Shown: piece after piece, positions 49,850-58,685 of the stretch
How the letters are laid out: each line of letters opens with the position of its first letter
How positions within the stretch are numbered: the first letter of the stretch is position 1
Origin: Acidithiobacillus ferrooxidans ATCC 23270
Lineage (GTDB): Bacteria; Pseudomonadota; Gammaproteobacteria; Acidithiobacillales; Acidithiobacillaceae
NCBI RefSeq assembly: GCF_000021485.1
Contig: NC_011761.1
Location: forward strand, 898,001-962,000
Length of the DNA: 64,000 bases
Direction: 5' to 3'
Translations under genes and position numbers: made by a program
Notes under the pieces: generated by a model
Database searches by the model: none
The model's input: the letters and a program-made list of their open reading frames with translations, nothing else
What the model was told of the DNA's origin: nothing

Positions 49850-51570
49850 ACAAAGACGCTATTTCAAGTATGCAAAGACTGCTGTGCGATCGGCCCGTAT
49901 CTGTCGCCTGGAGCGGCGGAAAGGACTCAAGCGTGGTCCTGAACCTTACCATGCAGGCTGCGAAGGCGGTTCTCGAAAGCGGTCAAACCATAGCCGCACC
50001 CATCCTCGTGACCCATGGGGATACAGGTATCGAGAACCCGGAAATACGCGCCTATGCAAGCACTGAAATCGGCCGTTTGCGCCGGTACGCCGAACGGCAT
50101 CGTATTCCTCTGGCAGTTCATGTCGCCACGCCAAATCTCACAGAGTCCTGGCCGCTTCGGGTGATCGGTGGCCGTGCTCTGCCGTCTTTTCCAGGCATGA
50201 ATCATGACTGCACCACGGATCTCAAAATTCATCCGATGCAGCGTTTGCGCAAGCGATTACAGAATCCGAAAACGGCCGCTTCTCTGGTTACCATCATCGG
50301 AACCCGTTTCGAGGAAAGCCCGCAAAGGGCAGCCCGCATGCTCGAGCGCGAAGAAACGGCGGATAAACCATGGCTCGGGGACGACAATCAATGGTATCTG
50401 TCACCGATCGCCTATTGGACCATGGAAGAGGTTTGGGAATACCTGGGGCAGTGCCGCGACGGGAATCCGGATGTACTGACGTTTTCTCGATTTGAAGAGG
50501 TCTTTCGGATCTACGCGGACGCGGCTGGATCTTCCTGCGCAGTGGTCGGAGACATGGCGACCAAGGGACAAGCCAAACCCTGTGGTGCCCGCACTGGTTG
50601 TGCGGTCTGCACGCCGATTGGCCGGGACAAAAGTCTCGAAGCCATGATCGAGGCTGACCCGCGCTACCACTATTTGCTGGGCCTGAATCAGTTGCAGCGT
50701 TTCTTGCTCAACACCCGTTGGGATTTCACTCGTCGCAACTGGATGGGCCGCAGCGTGGATGCGGAAGGATATATCACGATTGCGCCAGATGTGTATTCGC
50801 CGGACATGCTGCGGGATCTCTTGCGCTATGTACTGACCATTGACGCTGTAGAGGCAGAAACCGCTCGCGCCGAGGGGCATGCACCCCGGTTTCAGTGGAT
50901 CGATCCGAAAATACTGTTGGCGATCGACGCGCAATGGAGTCTGTACGGGTATCACCCGGCTTTTGAAGCGTTGCGAATATTCCATGACGTCCACGATCTG
51001 GGCCGCCGCTATCCGGTTCCGGATGTGGATGCCTGGCCGCAACAGCCCATGCCCCGCAAACAGCGGTTGTATGTGGGCACACCCTGGGAAGATCAGCAGG
51101 ACTTGCAGGGCTATCGGGATATCCAGCAAGAGATCGCCGTTGGTTCCGATAGTCCTTGCATGGGGACGCGGCGACTCGCGAACGGCCATGTCGTTATGGA
51201 TGTGGAAAGTAGCGTGGCATTCGATTTTGATGATGAGGGGGTTGCAGACTTCTTCGGGCTGGAGTACGACGCCATTCTGGAAGATTTGCAAGATGGTCGG
51301 GATTTTGGATGCTGCGGTTCCTACCTGTATTACTCCCGTATGGGGATGTTGTCTGTTGCGCCACAAGCCATTGCCACCATAGACAAGATCATGCGCCGCA
51401 CCCAATGGTTGTATGCCAAAGGGTGGAATGGACAGCGTCAGGTGGAATTTTTGCCGCATCGATCCATCCGACCAGAAAAAGATGGGATGACCGGACCATT
51501 GCCGCTTCACGAGTCGTTCCTGGAACATCATTTGGATACTGGACAGAAACAGCAGGAGCTGGTGGCATGA
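49846..51570 (+). CDS. CysH/DndC-like PP-loop protein (PAPS reductase family)
   Basis: The product is 574 residues. The PP-loop SGGKDSS is at residues 23-29 and NHDCTTDLKIHP and SPIAYWTMEEVW follow, as in PAPS reductase/DndC proteins. A cysteine group (SSCAVV ... KPCGARTGCAVC) could bind an Fe-S cluster. The C-terminal 270 residues are not recognised. DndC inserts sulfur into DNA; CysH-like genes are also typical partners of type IV-B CRISPR loci. The ATG at 49846 is on the methyltransferase-remnant stop. Confidence 0.8.
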   Translation: MNKDAISSMQRLLCDRPVSVAWSGGKDSSVVLNLTMQAAKAVLESGQTIAAPILVTHGDTGIENPEIRAYASTEIGRLRRYAERHRIPLAVHVATPNLTESWPLRVIGGRALPSFPGMNHDCTTDLKIHPMQRLRKRLQNPKTAASLVTIIGTRFEESPQRAARMLEREETADKPWLGDDNQWYLSPIAYWTMEEVWEYLGQCRDGNPDVLTFSRFEEVFRIYADAAGSSCAVVGDMATKGQAKPCGARTGCAVCTPIGRDKSLEAMIEADPRYHYLLGLNQLQRFLLNTRWDFTRRNWMGRSVDAEGYITIAPDVYSPDMLRDLLRYVLTIDAVEAETARAEGHAPRFQWIDPKILLAIDAQWSLYGYHPAFEALRIFHDVHDLGRRYPVPDVDAWPQQPMPRKQRLYVGTPWEDQQDLQGYRDIQQEIAVGSDSPCMGTRRLANGHVVMDVESSVAFDFDDEGVADFFGLEYDAILEDLQDGRDFGCCGSYLYYSRMGMLSVAPQAIATIDKIMRRTQWLYAKGWNGQRQVEFLPHRSIRPEKDGMTGPLPLHESFLEHHLDTGQKQQELVA

Positions 51571-52457
51571 GAAAGCGTGATATTTCCATCATGGGCGGCG
51601 TTATTGTGTTTGTCATAGCCGTACTTTTGGGTATGGCGCTGTTAGTGGGCAACATGCATCGCTGGTATCAGGTGCGTGTGCCGTTTGCGGTGGCCGTACA
51701 GCACAACAGAGCATATCTTGAAGCTGCGAACGGCATTATAGATGAATCTCGCAGGTGGCATGCTTACACGAAAAAAACACCGCAAAAATCGTGGAGCATT
51801 TTTCGCTTTAAGCGCATTCCCCACACGCAGGTGACACAACAGGGTGGATACCCCGTGTGGACGGCGCACATTCCGTTGGGCGGCGAAACCTGCAAGCAGG
51901 TGGAATATGACGAAGCTCCGATCTCGCCCCGAGTTTCATACTGGAAAACGCCCATCCTGCAAAGGTGTCAGGATCTCACCAAAAACGGCGCTTGCATGGG
52001 GTACAGTTACGATTCGCATAGAAACGGTGATCGCATGACGCCTGGTACGCTCCAGGATTGGCACATTTCAGTGCATTGCGGCCGACAATTTATCATGATC
52101 CGCAAATATGGGGCGGTCTTTTTTGGTCCCGCCCTGGAAAGCAGCCTGCATCAGGCGGGGATGCTGGTTTTCAGTTTGACACACGCCATGGATTACAGCG
52201 TGATCCAACAGCAGCACTTGCATTTTTCGCGGTTTAATCGGCTACTGCATCGTCCGCTATATCCGGTTTCCTTGCCGGATGTCGGCCATCACTTCCATTT
52301 TTTTTATGGCGCTAACGATACGTTGTATTTAGGCGTCCATGTTCAGAGCCATGCATTGATAAAGCGTGCTGTGGAGTATTTTGGGTATGAGACTACGGAG
52401 GAAATGGGTGCAAACCGGCGTGGTGGTCATTGGTTGCTATTTCGCGAGCAGGATTGA
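51567..52457 (+). CDS. membrane-anchored hypothetical protein
   Basis: The product is 296 residues with one N-terminal transmembrane helix (about 9-29) and a large soluble domain with four cysteines (GETCKQV, QRCQDL, GACMGY, VHCGRQF) that could pair in the periplasm. ATGA overlap couples it to the CysH/DndC-like gene. No family recognised. Confidence 0.6.
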   Translation: MRKRDISIMGGVIVFVIAVLLGMALLVGNMHRWYQVRVPFAVAVQHNRAYLEAANGIIDESRRWHAYTKKTPQKSWSIFRFKRIPHTQVTQQGGYPVWTAHIPLGGETCKQVEYDEAPISPRVSYWKTPILQRCQDLTKNGACMGYSYDSHRNGDRMTPGTLQDWHISVHCGRQFIMIRKYGAVFFGPALESSLHQAGMLVFSLTHAMDYSVIQQQHLHFSRFNRLLHRPLYPVSLPDVGHHFHFFYGANDTLYLGVHVQSHALIKRAVEYFGYETTEEMGANRRGGHWLLFREQD

Positions 52458-52461
52458 CAGA

Positions 52462-53001
52462 ATGGAAAACAGACATCTGGTCAAAGATTACTGCTCCTTC
52501 TGTCACAAGTCGGTGTATGCCGACGAAGGCTACCACGGAGCCACCTTGGATCATTACGATTGCCATACGGCCGACAAGCCGGTTGTTGATCACCAGGCGG
52601 AAATGCAGGCGGCCATGGACGCCGGTGATAGAGCCATAGGCAGCCTGCTGGACGGCCTACAGCTAAAACGGCGCAGGGCCAGGGCTGGTGAAGGCGCACT
52701 GGCGCAGCATGTCAAAAAACTGGTTATTGAGGCCATCCAGGAGAAATTCGGATGCGGTGTGCGATCCGCCCATCTTTGGTTGCAGGAAGGCGATTATCGT
52801 GGCCCCAAATGGGACTGCGATAGCTGGGGTGTCAACGCCGTGCTGGATGATGGGCACAATCTGATGGTGAGTTGCAGTAGTCTCGCCACAATGGGCGAAT
52901 ATCGAAGGTGCAACCAGGTCAAGCTCGATCACGATGAGGGTGATGCGCTAACGAGTTTTCACATTAACCCATATGCTTTTTTGGGCATTATCAAAGGCTA
53001 A
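52462..53001 (+). CDS. hypothetical protein with N-terminal CxxC zinc motif
   Basis: The product is 179 residues. CSFCHKSVYADEGYHGATLDHYDCH resembles a small zinc finger; the middle is helical and the C-terminus mixed. It follows the membrane-anchored gene at a 4-bp gap. Function unknown. Confidence 0.6.
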   Translation: MENRHLVKDYCSFCHKSVYADEGYHGATLDHYDCHTADKPVVDHQAEMQAAMDAGDRAIGSLLDGLQLKRRRARAGEGALAQHVKKLVIEAIQEKFGCGVRSAHLWLQEGDYRGPKWDCDSWGVNAVLDDGHNLMVSCSSLATMGEYRRCNQVKLDHDEGDALTSFHINPYAFLGIIKG

Positions 53002-53025
53002 CGCTGGGTAACGGAGGAAAATATT

Positions 53026-53214
53026 ATGGAGAACCAAAACTGTGAACAAGATAGTCCTTTATTTGCAATCATGATGGTCTTTTCCGGATTGACAATTTTA
53101 GGGATAATTCTGTTACCAAATTATGGGCTTAACATTTTTACTTATGGGCTTCTTACAGTTTGTTTTGGGATACCGCTCATTGGATTTTTCTTAGGTTTGG
53201 CGAAAATGAGGTAA
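53026..53214 (+). CDS. 62-residue two-helix membrane protein
   Basis: Two hydrophobic segments cover most of the protein. GGAGG precedes the ATG. The coding sequence is notably AT-rich compared with its neighbours (many TTT, ATT and TTA codons), which points to a separate origin. Confidence 0.6.
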   Translation: MENQNCEQDSPLFAIMMVFSGLTILGIILLPNYGLNIFTYGLLTVCFGIPLIGFFLGLAKMR

Positions 53215-53220
53215 GGGTAG

Positions 53221-53502
53221 ATGGTGCATCCAATGGAATTGCTTCTTGCGATAATTATATTCTCCCCTCTTACATTGCTATACGTGGTTTTAGTTTTTGG
53301 AGCGCTAGGAGCACAGCTTTATGGTGATGCGCTTCTTATGGGTGGCATATTTATCTGTAATGAAACGGTATTTGCGGCCGCAATCGTTTATTTGCACGTC
53401 CTTTCTATGCCCGGTTATGCGCTTGTTTCCGGAGGAGTCGTTGGGGCGCTGCTCTTTTTTGCAGGACTCGCGAAAACAGGAATGGCTCCAAAAGCGCGAT
53501 AA
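53221..53502 (+). CDS. 93-residue membrane protein
   Basis: Three hydrophobic segments are visible. It follows the previous gene by 6 bp and shares its AT-rich codon use in the first half. No family recognised. Confidence 0.6.
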   Translation: MVHPMELLLAIIIFSPLTLLYVVLVFGALGAQLYGDALLMGGIFICNETVFAAAIVYLHVLSMPGYALVSGGVVGALLFFAGLAKTGMAPKAR

Positions 53503-53531
53503 CGACTCAATTCAGACGGATTCCGTGGAGA

Positions 53532-55220
53532 GTGGACGTCAATAAACACACGCAAATCCATCACGCATTAATGCGATCCGCCCTGCTGCACCTGCAATCA
53601 GGCCGGTACCAGGACGCGGTGGATGCTTTTCTTCGGGTGGCCCAGTCCGCATCCAGCCCGACCGCTATGCGCGCCGACGCGCTTTCCAATATGGCCGTCT
53701 GTTATTTGCGCGTTCGAGATTGGAAAAACGCCGCAGGATGCGCGCAGGCCGCAGTGAAGCTCGATGCTACCCATGTCGATGCCTGGTTCAACCTGGGTGG
53801 CGCACAGAAGGCGCTGGACAATAGCTTGGACGCCATGCACGCCTTCCGGCGCGTTTGCGCGCTGCGCCCCGAGCGATTGGACGCCTGGAGGTACCGGGCG
53901 ATCGTAGCGCAAAGCATCGCCCTTTGGGACGAGGCGATCGAGTGCTGGTCGACGGTGCTTCAGAAAAACGGCGATCCCTCTGCGTTCGCGGGCCGGATCG
54001 AGTGCCTGGTCCAGAGCGGAAGGGCGCCGGCGGCGGAACAGGAAACCGCCGCTTATCTGGCCCGGAACCCGGAGGACGTGTTGGCGCGATATCTCCATGC
54101 GCTGGTGCTATCCAACCTGCAGCGATTCGATGAAGCCTGGCTGTTGGCGCAACGGTTGCACGGGAATCCCGCGCTGGATCTCCTGTCCGCCTGGGTGGCG
54201 ATCCATGCTGGAAAAGAAGTGGCGAAATCCATGTTGGAAAAGCTCCCGGAAAGCGCCAGAAAGCACATTCTGCGGCTGAAGACCGCGCGGGCGGAGGATC
54301 TTCCCGGGCTTGTCGCTCAGGCCAGGTCTTGGCTGGCGAGACCCCAGGCCGATCCGGCGGACGATTTGGCAGGTTTGCACTTTCAGTTGGGCAGAATCGC
54401 GGACGACTCCCAGAAGTACGAGGCAGCCTGGGAGCACTACACGGCGGCGCATCGCTGGCTCGCCCGCGTGCAGCCCTATCACGAAGATGGACGGCAGGCG
54501 CTGGACGCCTGGTTACGACAACGCCCCTGGGAAGCTGTATCGCCGGTGGATCATGGCGCTCCATCATGGATCTTCATCGTCGGCATGCCCCGGTCGGGAA
54601 CCTCGCTGCTCGAACAGATCCTGGACCAGCACCCCGTGATCACGGGGACGGGAGAGCGCCACGAAATGCAGGCCATGGCCCAGGCGCTCTTCGCCGACGG
54701 GAACCTGGACGCCGCGCGCGAGGCCTGCGTAACCTTTGCGCGGAAAGGCCGGGAGCTGGCGCCGGATAGTCGCTGGATCATCGACAAGATGCCGCACAAT
54801 TTCCTTTACGCCGGGATGTTGCTGCACTTATTTCCTGGCGCGCGAGTGCTCTGGTGCCGGCGCGATCCGCTGGATACCACGGTATCCATTTGGCGCCAGC
54901 ATTTCCGGGGGGTGCATCCGTACGCCCACGACTGGGAGGCTCTGCAAGCCACGTACCGCTGGCACGAGACGCTGATGGAAGCATGGCGTGAGCGGTATCC
55001 GGAGCGAGTGTTGGAAGTTCGGTACGAATCCATCGTGGAAAATCTGGAAGGAACGATTACCGGCGTATTGGGTGGACTGGGCGAAACCTGGGACTCGGCT
55101 TGCGCGAGGTTCTTTGAAAATCCCCGGAAGATTATCACTGCCAGCCGGGAGCAGGTGACCCAGCCACTGTATCGGGACGCTGTGGGATCTGGAAAAAGGT
55201 ACGGCATTCCTGTAGGTTAA
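53532..55220 (+). CDS. TPR-repeat sulfotransferase
   Basis: The product is 562 residues. TPR-like helix pairs cover about residues 10-320 (for example WFNLGGAQKALDNSLDAMHAFRRV). The sulfotransferase domain begins at IFIVGMPRSGTSLLEQIL, the PAPS 5'-phosphosulfate loop, with the 3'-phosphate site later (CRRDPLDTTVSIWRQHF). It would move sulfate from PAPS to a protein, sugar or lipid acceptor. GTG start at 53532 with GGAG upstream. It is an unusual cargo on such an element and stands near a PAPS-binding CysH-like gene. Confidence 0.85.
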   Translation: MDVNKHTQIHHALMRSALLHLQSGRYQDAVDAFLRVAQSASSPTAMRADALSNMAVCYLRVRDWKNAAGCAQAAVKLDATHVDAWFNLGGAQKALDNSLDAMHAFRRVCALRPERLDAWRYRAIVAQSIALWDEAIECWSTVLQKNGDPSAFAGRIECLVQSGRAPAAEQETAAYLARNPEDVLARYLHALVLSNLQRFDEAWLLAQRLHGNPALDLLSAWVAIHAGKEVAKSMLEKLPESARKHILRLKTARAEDLPGLVAQARSWLARPQADPADDLAGLHFQLGRIADDSQKYEAAWEHYTAAHRWLARVQPYHEDGRQALDAWLRQRPWEAVSPVDHGAPSWIFIVGMPRSGTSLLEQILDQHPVITGTGERHEMQAMAQALFADGNLDAAREACVTFARKGRELAPDSRWIIDKMPHNFLYAGMLLHLFPGARVLWCRRDPLDTTVSIWRQHFRGVHPYAHDWEALQATYRWHETLMEAWRERYPERVLEVRYESIVENLEGTITGVLGGLGETWDSACARFFENPRKIITASREQVTQPLYRDAVGSGKRYGIPVG

Positions 55221-55228
55221 ATATACTA
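55219..55228 (+). promoter_or_regulatory. AAATATACTA box, copy 5 (reverse orientation)
   Basis: This is the reverse complement of the element box. It is followed by the IS605-type element; without that insertion it would lie roughly 60 bases before the HTH-type gene at 56755. On the plus strand it contains TATACT. Confidence 0.5.
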
Positions 55229-55269
55229 TAGGGATTGCGGAGAAAAAATTTCATGAGTGTGTTGGAAGG

Positions 55270-56735
55270 AGTGTTGACATCCTCCTCGCCCTAAAGGATG
55301 AGGATTCCTTCCTGCCAGCAGCGGCCCTACTTCAGCCACTTCGATTGACCCATTCCCTTTGGTTTGGGCCAACTTTACGGCTTACGCCGCGAAACAGGCT
55401 ACCCCGGCGTGCCCCGCCGTTGACTGCAACCCCTCGCAGGGTGCTAACCCTCTTGCGAGGATGTTCTGTGCCGCATTCACATCGGCGTGCGCTTCGTGCC
55501 CGCAATGCAGACAACGGAACACTGCCGCTTTACGGTTCCCGGCGTCCACAGCACCGCACGACGCGCACGCTTGTGAGGTGTAGGCAGGGTCCACCAAGAG
55601 CAGTATGCCGCCGGCCCACTGGAGCTTGTAGCCCAGCATCTGTTTGAGCATGCCCCAGCCCTGATCGAGAATGGATTTGTTCAGCCCTGATTTCTGCCGG
55701 ACATTGCGCCCGGGTTGCTCGACGGTCCCCTTTGCGGACGCCGTCATGTTCTGCACTTTCAGATCTTCCAGTACCACCACCGCGTGGTTTTTGCTGATGA
55801 TGGTACTGATCTGATGCAGAATGGTCTTGCGAGTCGCAGCTATTCGCTGATGCAGTCGCGCGATTTTGGCCTTCTGTTTTTTCCAGTTGGCCGAGAACTT
55901 CACTTTGTGCGCGAGCTTTCTTTGCTCCCGCGCCAGCCTCTTTTGCAGATCCCGATAAGCCGTAACCGGCAGGAACATAGTACCATCGGACAAGGTCAGG
56001 ACATTGTCCGCTACGTTCCGGTCACCGCCAACGGCGGTAGTAGCCTGGCGAACCGGATCGGCGACTGTTTTCTCGGTCTGAATGGCGACGTACCAGTGCC
56101 CACCCGCACGGCTGACGGTGACATTGCGGATTTCACCACCGATGATGCAGGACTTGCGGAATTTCACCCATCCAATTTTCGGCAGGAAGATTTTAGGAAG
56201 TACATGCCGACCGTCTTGGTCCGCTAGCTTCAGATCGAAGCGGATATGGTCGGGCTCCGGGTAGCGCATACTGTCATGGACGAACTTCTTTTTGAATTTC
56301 GGGAATTTCTTGACGGATGTATTATCGAATGCGTCTTTGAGTGCCCGTGTCAGGTTTTTCAGCGTCTGCTGCTGCGGCATCGACGGGGATTCCGCGAGGA
56401 ATCCGAAAGCTTCCGTGTTCCGCCAGGTTGTGAGCAAATCGCACAGCCCGGCATAATTCAGGGTACCGCACTGGTGATCGAGATAGCTCTTCTGGACGGA
56501 GAGTGCCCGGTTCCAGACGAAGCGCACGCAACCTACTGCGCGAGCCAGAAGGTTTTCCTGTTCCGGTGTAGTTTCGAGTCGGTAGCGCACGGCTTTTTGG
56601 ATCAGCATGGTGTATAATTATACAGTAGTCATGGTAGGCTGGCAACCGATCTGTCGATGGAAAGCCGGTTTCGACGGCATGGAGCCGTCTCACTGCCGCG
56701 CTATGCATCCCCGCCGTGAACAGACGGGGCTTTTC
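55270..56735 (-). mobile_element. IS605-type element with tnpB only
   Basis: TnpB is flanked by end hairpins: CATCCT...AGGATG (55278-55300) at the 3' side and CCCCG...CGGGG (56709-56729) at the 5' side. No tnpA is present, so it is non-autonomous. It stands between the sulfotransferase and an HTH-type gene, whose 5' end it may have removed. Ends are approximate. Confidence 0.7.
55382..56608 (-). CDS. tnpB: TnpB RNA-guided nuclease (IS605 OrfB type)
   Basis: The product is 408 residues. The N-terminal helix-turn-helix region (YRLETTPEQENLLARAVGCVRFVWNRAL), RuvC-I Asp in GGDRNVADNVLTLSDG, RuvC-II Glu in VVVLEDLKVQNMT, the CASCG ... CLHCGHEAHAD zinc finger and the last Asp in ADVNAAQN are all present. 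It should be an active nuclease guided by RNA from its right end (near 55300). It is unlike the IS607 TnpB in length and sequence. Confidence 0.9.
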   Translation of the reverse strand: MLIQKAVRYRLETTPEQENLLARAVGCVRFVWNRALSVQKSYLDHQCGTLNYAGLCDLLTTWRNTEAFGFLAESPSMPQQQTLKNLTRALKDAFDNTSVKKFPKFKKKFVHDSMRYPEPDHIRFDLKLADQDGRHVLPKIFLPKIGWVKFRKSCIIGGEIRNVTVSRAGGHWYVAIQTEKTVADPVRQATTAVGGDRNVADNVLTLSDGTMFLPVTAYRDLQKRLAREQRKLAHKVKFSANWKKQKAKIARLHQRIAATRKTILHQISTIISKNHAVVVLEDLKVQNMTASAKGTVEQPGRNVRQKSGLNKSILDQGWGMLKQMLGYKLQWAGGILLLVDPAYTSQACASCGAVDAGNRKAAVFRCLHCGHEAHADVNAAQNILARGLAPCEGLQSTAGHAGVACFAA

Positions 56736-56754
56736 GCGCTTTTTGGTAAGAGCT

Positions 56755-57378
56755 GTGCCTGTTGGTCTCTCTACGGGGCCGCGCGAAGATTATGTGGCGC
56801 CGAAGAGTTATCGGCGAGATACAGATGTCGGCGCGGTCGCGAAAATGGTGATGGCGCAGGCGGGCAAAAGCTCATCATTGGATCGTGCTTCGGCGTTGGC
56901 GATGAAGCCGGCAGTAGCGGCAAAGGCGGTTACGGACACCGCACTGGTTCTGGAGGCAGTGCGTCAGGGCGCAAAAAGCACCACGGAGATAGCGGCGCGG
57001 ATCGGCTTCCAAAAACACCGTGTCGTTAAAATCGTCTCGAATTTGGTGCGGCAAACGGTGCTTCGTGATCTTCCCAGAAAACCTGGAGAGGACCGCCTGG
57101 TGGAGCTGGCGGATGTCGGAGAGCACGAAGGGAAAACGGAAGATCTTGCGCAGTGCGATGTAACGGATGGCCCGCGTTTGGCGGCGGAACAAACACAGAT
57201 CGGGAAAGGGGAAGACGTGGACATCGACACCATCACCAAGCTGGTCACGCAAATCAAAGCGGATCTGGACGCCGTAGTCGAAACCGCCAGGCGGCTGGAA
57301 GAGCGGGCCGAAGCTGGCGAGAAAGCGTCGGAAGAACTAGCGGCGTTGCGGGAAACGCTCAAAAGACTGGTGCCATAG
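56755..57378 (+). CDS. HTH-containing DNA-binding-like protein, 5' end uncertain
   Basis: The product is about 207 residues from a GTG at 56755. A helix-turn-helix is seen at TTEIAARIGFQKHRVVKIVSNLVR, and the C-terminus (from DIDTITKLVTQIKADLDAVVETARRLEERAEAGEKASEEL) is a coiled coil. The frame runs back to 56716 inside the IS605 end, so the natural start may have been lost. It could be a regulator or partition-type protein. Confidence 0.6.
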   Translation: MPVGLSTGPREDYVAPKSYRRDTDVGAVAKMVMAQAGKSSSLDRASALAMKPAVAAKAVTDTALVLEAVRQGAKSTTEIAARIGFQKHRVVKIVSNLVRQTVLRDLPRKPGEDRLVELADVGEHEGKTEDLAQCDVTDGPRLAAEQTQIGKGEDVDIDTITKLVTQIKADLDAVVETARRLEERAEAGEKASEELAALRETLKRLVP

Positions 57379-57399
57379 CCGTCGATCTGGAGCGCCGGC

Positions 57400-57894
57400 A
57401 TGGCATTCAGCCCTGGTGACTTGGCCGGCCTGCTCACGATCATTTGGGTGCTGGTGCTACGCCTGTTTCGCCGACACATCGTCGTTCTCTGGATGGTGGC
57501 ACTCCCCGGTGTAATCCTGCATGAGTTGGCGCACTGGACCATCGCGTTCATCACCATCGGTCGCCCCGGCTTTCCACGCTTCCTGCCCAAGCGAATGGGC
57601 AACGCCTGGGCCCTTGGCCGCGTGCCCATCCATCATCCCCGCTGGTACAACGGCGCGCTGATCGGCCTGGCGCCGTTGCTGCTCATCCCGTTGGCGGGAT
57701 TGGCGCTCCATGATGGAATCCCGGACACATTCCACTGGGGCGCCGCCTGGAAATTCGCGGTGGTCCCATTTATCGCGGCCGAATGCCTGCTAGAATGTCT
57801 GCCGTCGCCGGCGGACTGGAGGTTGGCGCGGATGTCGGCGATTCCGCTGCTATTATTCGGGATTGCTGGATTTTTGTGGTGGAAGGCGCACTGA
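57400..57894 (+). CDS. membrane protein with HELAHW metalloprotease-like motif
   Basis: The product is 164 residues with four transmembrane segments. HELAHW lies in the second segment, as in M50 proteases, but no NPxPxxDG motif is seen, so the third metal ligand is unclear. It may be a divergent or inactive homologue. Relation to the M50 protein at 29479 is only in the motif. Confidence 0.65.
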   Translation: MAFSPGDLAGLLTIIWVLVLRLFRRHIVVLWMVALPGVILHELAHWTIAFITIGRPGFPRFLPKRMGNAWALGRVPIHHPRWYNGALIGLAPLLLIPLAGLALHDGIPDTFHWGAAWKFAVVPFIAAECLLECLPSPADWRLARMSAIPLLLFGIAGFLWWKAH

Positions 57895-57904
57895 AGGGAT
57901 CACT

Positions 57905-58570
57905 ATGCCCAGGCACGTTGATTTTAGGCCGTCCGGATTGATCGAGCTTTTATTGTTGGTAGCCATCGCCGTCCTTTTGGGATTTGCGGTGGTCCCGCAT
58001 ATCGACGCTTACTTTTACCGGCTCAAAGCGGAAACCGTGGTGACCAGGTATCTGGACGCAGTACGTGCCGTGCAGCGCGATATTCGCCAAGCGACCGCCG
58101 GGCGTGTCCTGTACTTTGTCCGGACAGATTCGCACTCCGGCCTTTTTGCCAATCATGGAAAACTGCTGCACCATGCCGCAACCTATGCCGTGGGCAGCAA
58201 GTACGCGGAGCCTGGTGTTATCTATCTGAGCCATGCTTCCTTTATCCTGGCGCCGAATATCCGGTTTGCAGATCACTATTTCCAGCGGGATCCTGATCTC
58301 ATGTTTCTGTACCGGGATTGGTCTCGTGTGGGCAGGCCGTTGCGATGGCCTGCCATGGAGATCTCTGGGGACGCGGCGCAAGACGCCGGATCGTTCTGCA
58401 AAGGCAATCCGGTGGTGGTGACGGTCGGGATGAATTTCGATTATCGAAGCCGGAACAGGAATATCCGAAGCAAGGTGGGGGCGCTGTTGCGGAAAAACGG
58501 GTTCAAACCCCATAACGATACGGTGGCCGTGGCCATCAATACCCAAGGCGCCGTATGCAATGTCGAGTGA
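57905..58570 (+). CDS. pseudopilin-like hypothetical protein
   Basis: The product is 221 residues. The N-terminus RPSGLIELLLLVAIAVLLGFAVVP resembles a type IV prepilin helix, but the Glu falls at +3 after Gly rather than +5, so processing is doubtful. The following helix (VVTRYLDAVRAVQRDIRQ) and a globular domain fit a pseudopilin-like fold. ATG at 57905. Confidence 0.5.
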   Translation: MPRHVDFRPSGLIELLLLVAIAVLLGFAVVPHIDAYFYRLKAETVVTRYLDAVRAVQRDIRQATAGRVLYFVRTDSHSGLFANHGKLLHHAATYAVGSKYAEPGVIYLSHASFILAPNIRFADHYFQRDPDLMFLYRDWSRVGRPLRWPAMEISGDAAQDAGSFCKGNPVVVTVGMNFDYRSRNRNIRSKVGALLRKNGFKPHNDTVAVAINTQGAVCNVE

Positions 58571-58685
58571 AAAATCGCCAGCCGGACCATCCTGAAATTT
58601 TGGATGTCCCGGCCATCACGGGCAGGCCGGATAATTCGGGTGGACCAAAAATTGGGCGGCAGTTGACGCTAAGAAAGGAGAAGCC

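Noticed and set aside
55605-55616. GTATGCCGCC-like string inside the IS605 tnpB
   Set aside because: It is a lone partial match to the CRISPR repeat in coding DNA without the rest of the repeat, and so is chance.
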